Assembly (NCBI GenBank): GCA_050949255.1
Contig: JBMNFJ010000016.1
Coordinates: forward strand, 558,001 to 622,000
DNA length: 64,000 bases
Direction of reading: 5' to 3'
Source: UBA3941 sp002385665
GTDB lineage: Bacteria > Bacillota > Clostridia > Caldicoprobacterales > UBA3941
Shown here: piece by piece, positions 62,402 through 64,000 of the stretch
Position numbering within the stretch: the first letter of the stretch is position 1
How the letters are laid out: every line of letters starts with the position of its first letter
Notes under the pieces: generated by a model
Database searches by the model: none
Told to the model about the DNA's origin: nothing
Seen by the model: the letters and a program-made list of their open reading frames with translations, nothing else
Program-made: the position numbers and the translations under genes

Positions 62402-63270
62402 TGGAAAAGGGTATTATAACAAAGGGTGTAGGTGGTTTCTATGATGTTTTGATTAACGATAAGATTCTACGATGTAGGGCTAGGGGCATATTCAGAAAGG
62501 ATAATATCGTACCAATGGTAGGGGATAATGTCGTAGTGTCAATAGCTGATAGGGCTATTACAGAAATACTGCCTCGAAAAAATCAACTGCTTCGTCCGGC
62601 CGTGTCCAATATAGATATTTTAGGAATCGTTATTGCGCCCACCCATCCAATGCCCGATTATTATTTAGTGGATAAACTCATGGTAAATGCCGAATATAAT
62701 GGTGTGGAGATACTCCTACTAATAAACAAAACAGATCTGGTGGGGGATAGTACCATAGATGGAATTATAGATATATATAAGCCTACCGGTTATCCTATTA
62801 TAACTCTATCCTGCAAGCAAAGAATTGGATTTGAACCGCTTCTTGAAATCATCAAGGGAAAGGTTGTTAGCTTAGCAGGTCAATCAGGTGTAGGAAAGTC
62901 ATCTATTATTAATATACTATATCCAGAGAAGCAGTTGGAAACCGGGGACCTTAGCTATAAAATCAACAGGGGTAAACATACCACCCGCCACACCAAACTT
63001 TTAACCCTGCCTTCGGGAGCTATGATAGTTGACACTCCCGGATTTAGCACTATGAATATGGATGAACTGGAACCCCAGGACTTGGCTTATCTGTATCCTG
63101 ATTTTCTAGATTATAATCATGGGTGCAGGTACAATGGTTGTGTACATGACCAAGAACCCGGATGTAGGGTAAAGGAAGCAGTATCCGATGGAATGATATC
63201 GGAAGGTCGTTACCAGAGATATGTAAGAATACTAAACGAACTAAGGGAGCTTAGGAGGAATATATGGTGA
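62401..63270 (+). CDS. rsgA: ribosome small subunit GTPase RsgA
   Basis: A 289-residue circularly permuted GTPase that assists 30S maturation. Order: OB fold, then NKTDL (G4), GQSGVGKSS (G1), DTPGFS (G3), and a C-terminal zinc motif CRYNGCVHDQEPGC. ATG 62401 overlaps the prkC stop codon (TAATG). The prkC-rsgA-rpe order is conserved in Firmicutes. Confidence 0.96.
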   Translation: MEKGIITKGVGGFYDVLINDKILRCRARGIFRKDNIVPMVGDNVVVSIADRAITEILPRKNQLLRPAVSNIDILGIVIAPTHPMPDYYLVDKLMVNAEYNGVEILLLINKTDLVGDSTIDGIIDIYKPTGYPIITLSCKQRIGFEPLLEIIKGKVVSLAGQSGVGKSSIINILYPEKQLETGDLSYKINRGKHTTRHTKLLTLPSGAMIVDTPGFSTMNMDELEPQDLAYLYPDFLDYNHGCRYNGCVHDQEPGCRVKEAVSDGMISEGRYQRYVRILNELRELRRNIW

Positions 63271-63926
63271 TAAAGATAGCACCGTCAATTCTTTCGGCTG
63301 ATTTTTCCAGGCTGGGAGACCAGGTAGAAATGTTGGATGATGGAGGGGCTGACTACATTCATATAGACGTTATGGATGGGCATTTTGTGCCTAATCTTAC
63401 AATTGGGCCTATTGTAATAAAAGCCTTAAGGGATCGGACGCCTCTTCCTTTTGATGTTCATCTTATGATGAATAATCCTATGGATTATATTGACGATTTT
63501 GTGGATGCCGGAGCCGATATAATAACTGTCCATGCAGAGGTGTTACCACATTTACACGGAGCTATCCAACAGATTAAGCGAAGGGGTGTTAAGGCAGCGG
63601 TATCCTTAAACCCATCAACTCCCCTGGAGGTTTTGAATTATGTACTGGCCGATTTGGATATGGTCTTGTTGATGAGTGTTAATCCCGGCTTTGGAGGGCA
63701 GGAGTTTATACCTGCCGTTATGGGAAAAATTAAAGAACTTAACAGGAGAATCTGCGAATCGGGTTTGGATATTGATATCCAGGTAGACGGGGGTATATCC
63801 ATTGATAATATAAGAGAAATAAGATTGGCCGGAGCCAATGTTTTTGTAGCGGGATCAGCCATATTCAAATCCCAGAATCCAAAGGACATGATAAAGAGAT
63901 TAAGGGAAGAAGCAGAGAGTGTATAA
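63264..63926 (+). CDS. rpe: ribulose-phosphate 3-epimerase
   Basis: A 220-residue TIM-barrel epimerase interconverting ribulose 5-phosphate and xylulose 5-phosphate. IAPSILSADFSRLGDQVEML, HIDVMDGHFVPNLTIG, DVHLMMNNP, VLLMSVNPGFGGQEFIP and IQVDGGIS are diagnostic. ATG 63264 overlaps the rsgA stop by 7 bases, after TTAGGAGGA. The remaining 74 bases of the window contain nothing I recognise. Confidence 0.97.
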   Translation: MVIKIAPSILSADFSRLGDQVEMLDDGGADYIHIDVMDGHFVPNLTIGPIVIKALRDRTPLPFDVHLMMNNPMDYIDDFVDAGADIITVHAEVLPHLHGAIQQIKRRGVKAAVSLNPSTPLEVLNYVLADLDMVLLMSVNPGFGGQEFIPAVMGKIKELNRRICESGLDIDIQVDGGISIDNIREIRLAGANVFVAGSAIFKSQNPKDMIKRLREEAESV

Positions 63927-64000
63927 CGATACTTAATATTGCTCGCATGGTAGCTCCGCCTATACCTCGCTGTCACACAAGTTATGATTCATGCATAGAA

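Noticed and set aside
1..64000. tRNA, rRNA, CRISPR arrays, insertion sequences
   Set aside because: Scanned by eye on both strands; no cloverleaf, repeat-spacer pattern, transposase or terminal inverted repeat was seen.

Overview
The window is a chromosomal segment of an anaerobic, probably spore-forming, low-GC Gram-positive bacterium of the class Clostridia. The evidence is the A+T-rich sequence, strong AGGAGG-type ribosome binding sites with many TTG/GTG starts, a HrcA/CIRCE-type groESL operon, a cytoplasmic multi-subunit [FeFe]-hydrogenase, a PdaB-like deacetylase, a RemA homologue, PrkC/PP2C signalling, and a yicC-remA-gmk-rpoZ-coaBC-priA-def-fmt-rsmB-rlmN-prkC-rsgA-rpe order typical of Firmicutes. 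I found no rRNA, tRNA, CRISPR array, insertion sequence or prophage.

Layout. 1-3.5 kb: a pair of M16 peptidases (one inactive, one active) and lgt. 3.7-8.9 kb: single genes (small membrane protein, DUF1836 regulator, unknown small protein, nicotinate phosphoribosyltransferase, patatin-like esterase, DivIVA-like coiled coil). 9.2-11.8 kb: a two-subunit chromate transporter, a SPASM radical SAM protein and a 49-residue membrane peptide. 11.9-13.9 kb: groES-groEL on the minus strand behind a perfect CIRCE. 14.3-17.3 kb: a secreted Ig-like/transglutaminase protein, a dCMP deaminase and a minus-strand DUF6062 protein. 17.4-27.0 kb: a SPOR protein, then a hydrogenase island. Its first module (DRTGG, HATPase, sensory-type hydrogenase, DRTGG, PHP) looks regulatory. 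Its second module (NuoE, HATPase, 2Fe-2S protein, NuoF, HydA) is an NADH-linked, probably electron-bifurcating hydrogenase.

27.2-31.7 kb: a parE/parC-like type II topoisomerase pair. 31.9-38.4 kb: PdaB-like deacetylase, SSB-like protein, YerC, PcrA and LigA. 38.5-46.0 kb: the most unusual locus, a probable seven-gene operon with a second Ig-like/transglutaminase protein, a cofactor-independent amino acid racemase, a DltA-like adenylation enzyme with an altered specificity position, a carrier protein, an AlgI-sized MBOAT, an SGNH-like protein with Cys in place of the nucleophilic Ser, and a lipoprotein. It reads as a D-alanylation-like system that may attach a different amino acid to a surface polymer. 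46.2-49.0 kb: a cell-wall amidase with four peptidoglycan-binding domains and a coiled coil of about 260 residues inserted inside its catalytic domain. 49.2-63.9 kb: conserved housekeeping genes.

The strongest candidates for something new are the altered dlt-like operon, the amidase with the internal coiled coil, and the regulatory half of the hydrogenase island. Possible Spo0A boxes lie upstream of both the hydrogenase operon and the amidase. All functions come from reading motifs by eye; no database search was run.
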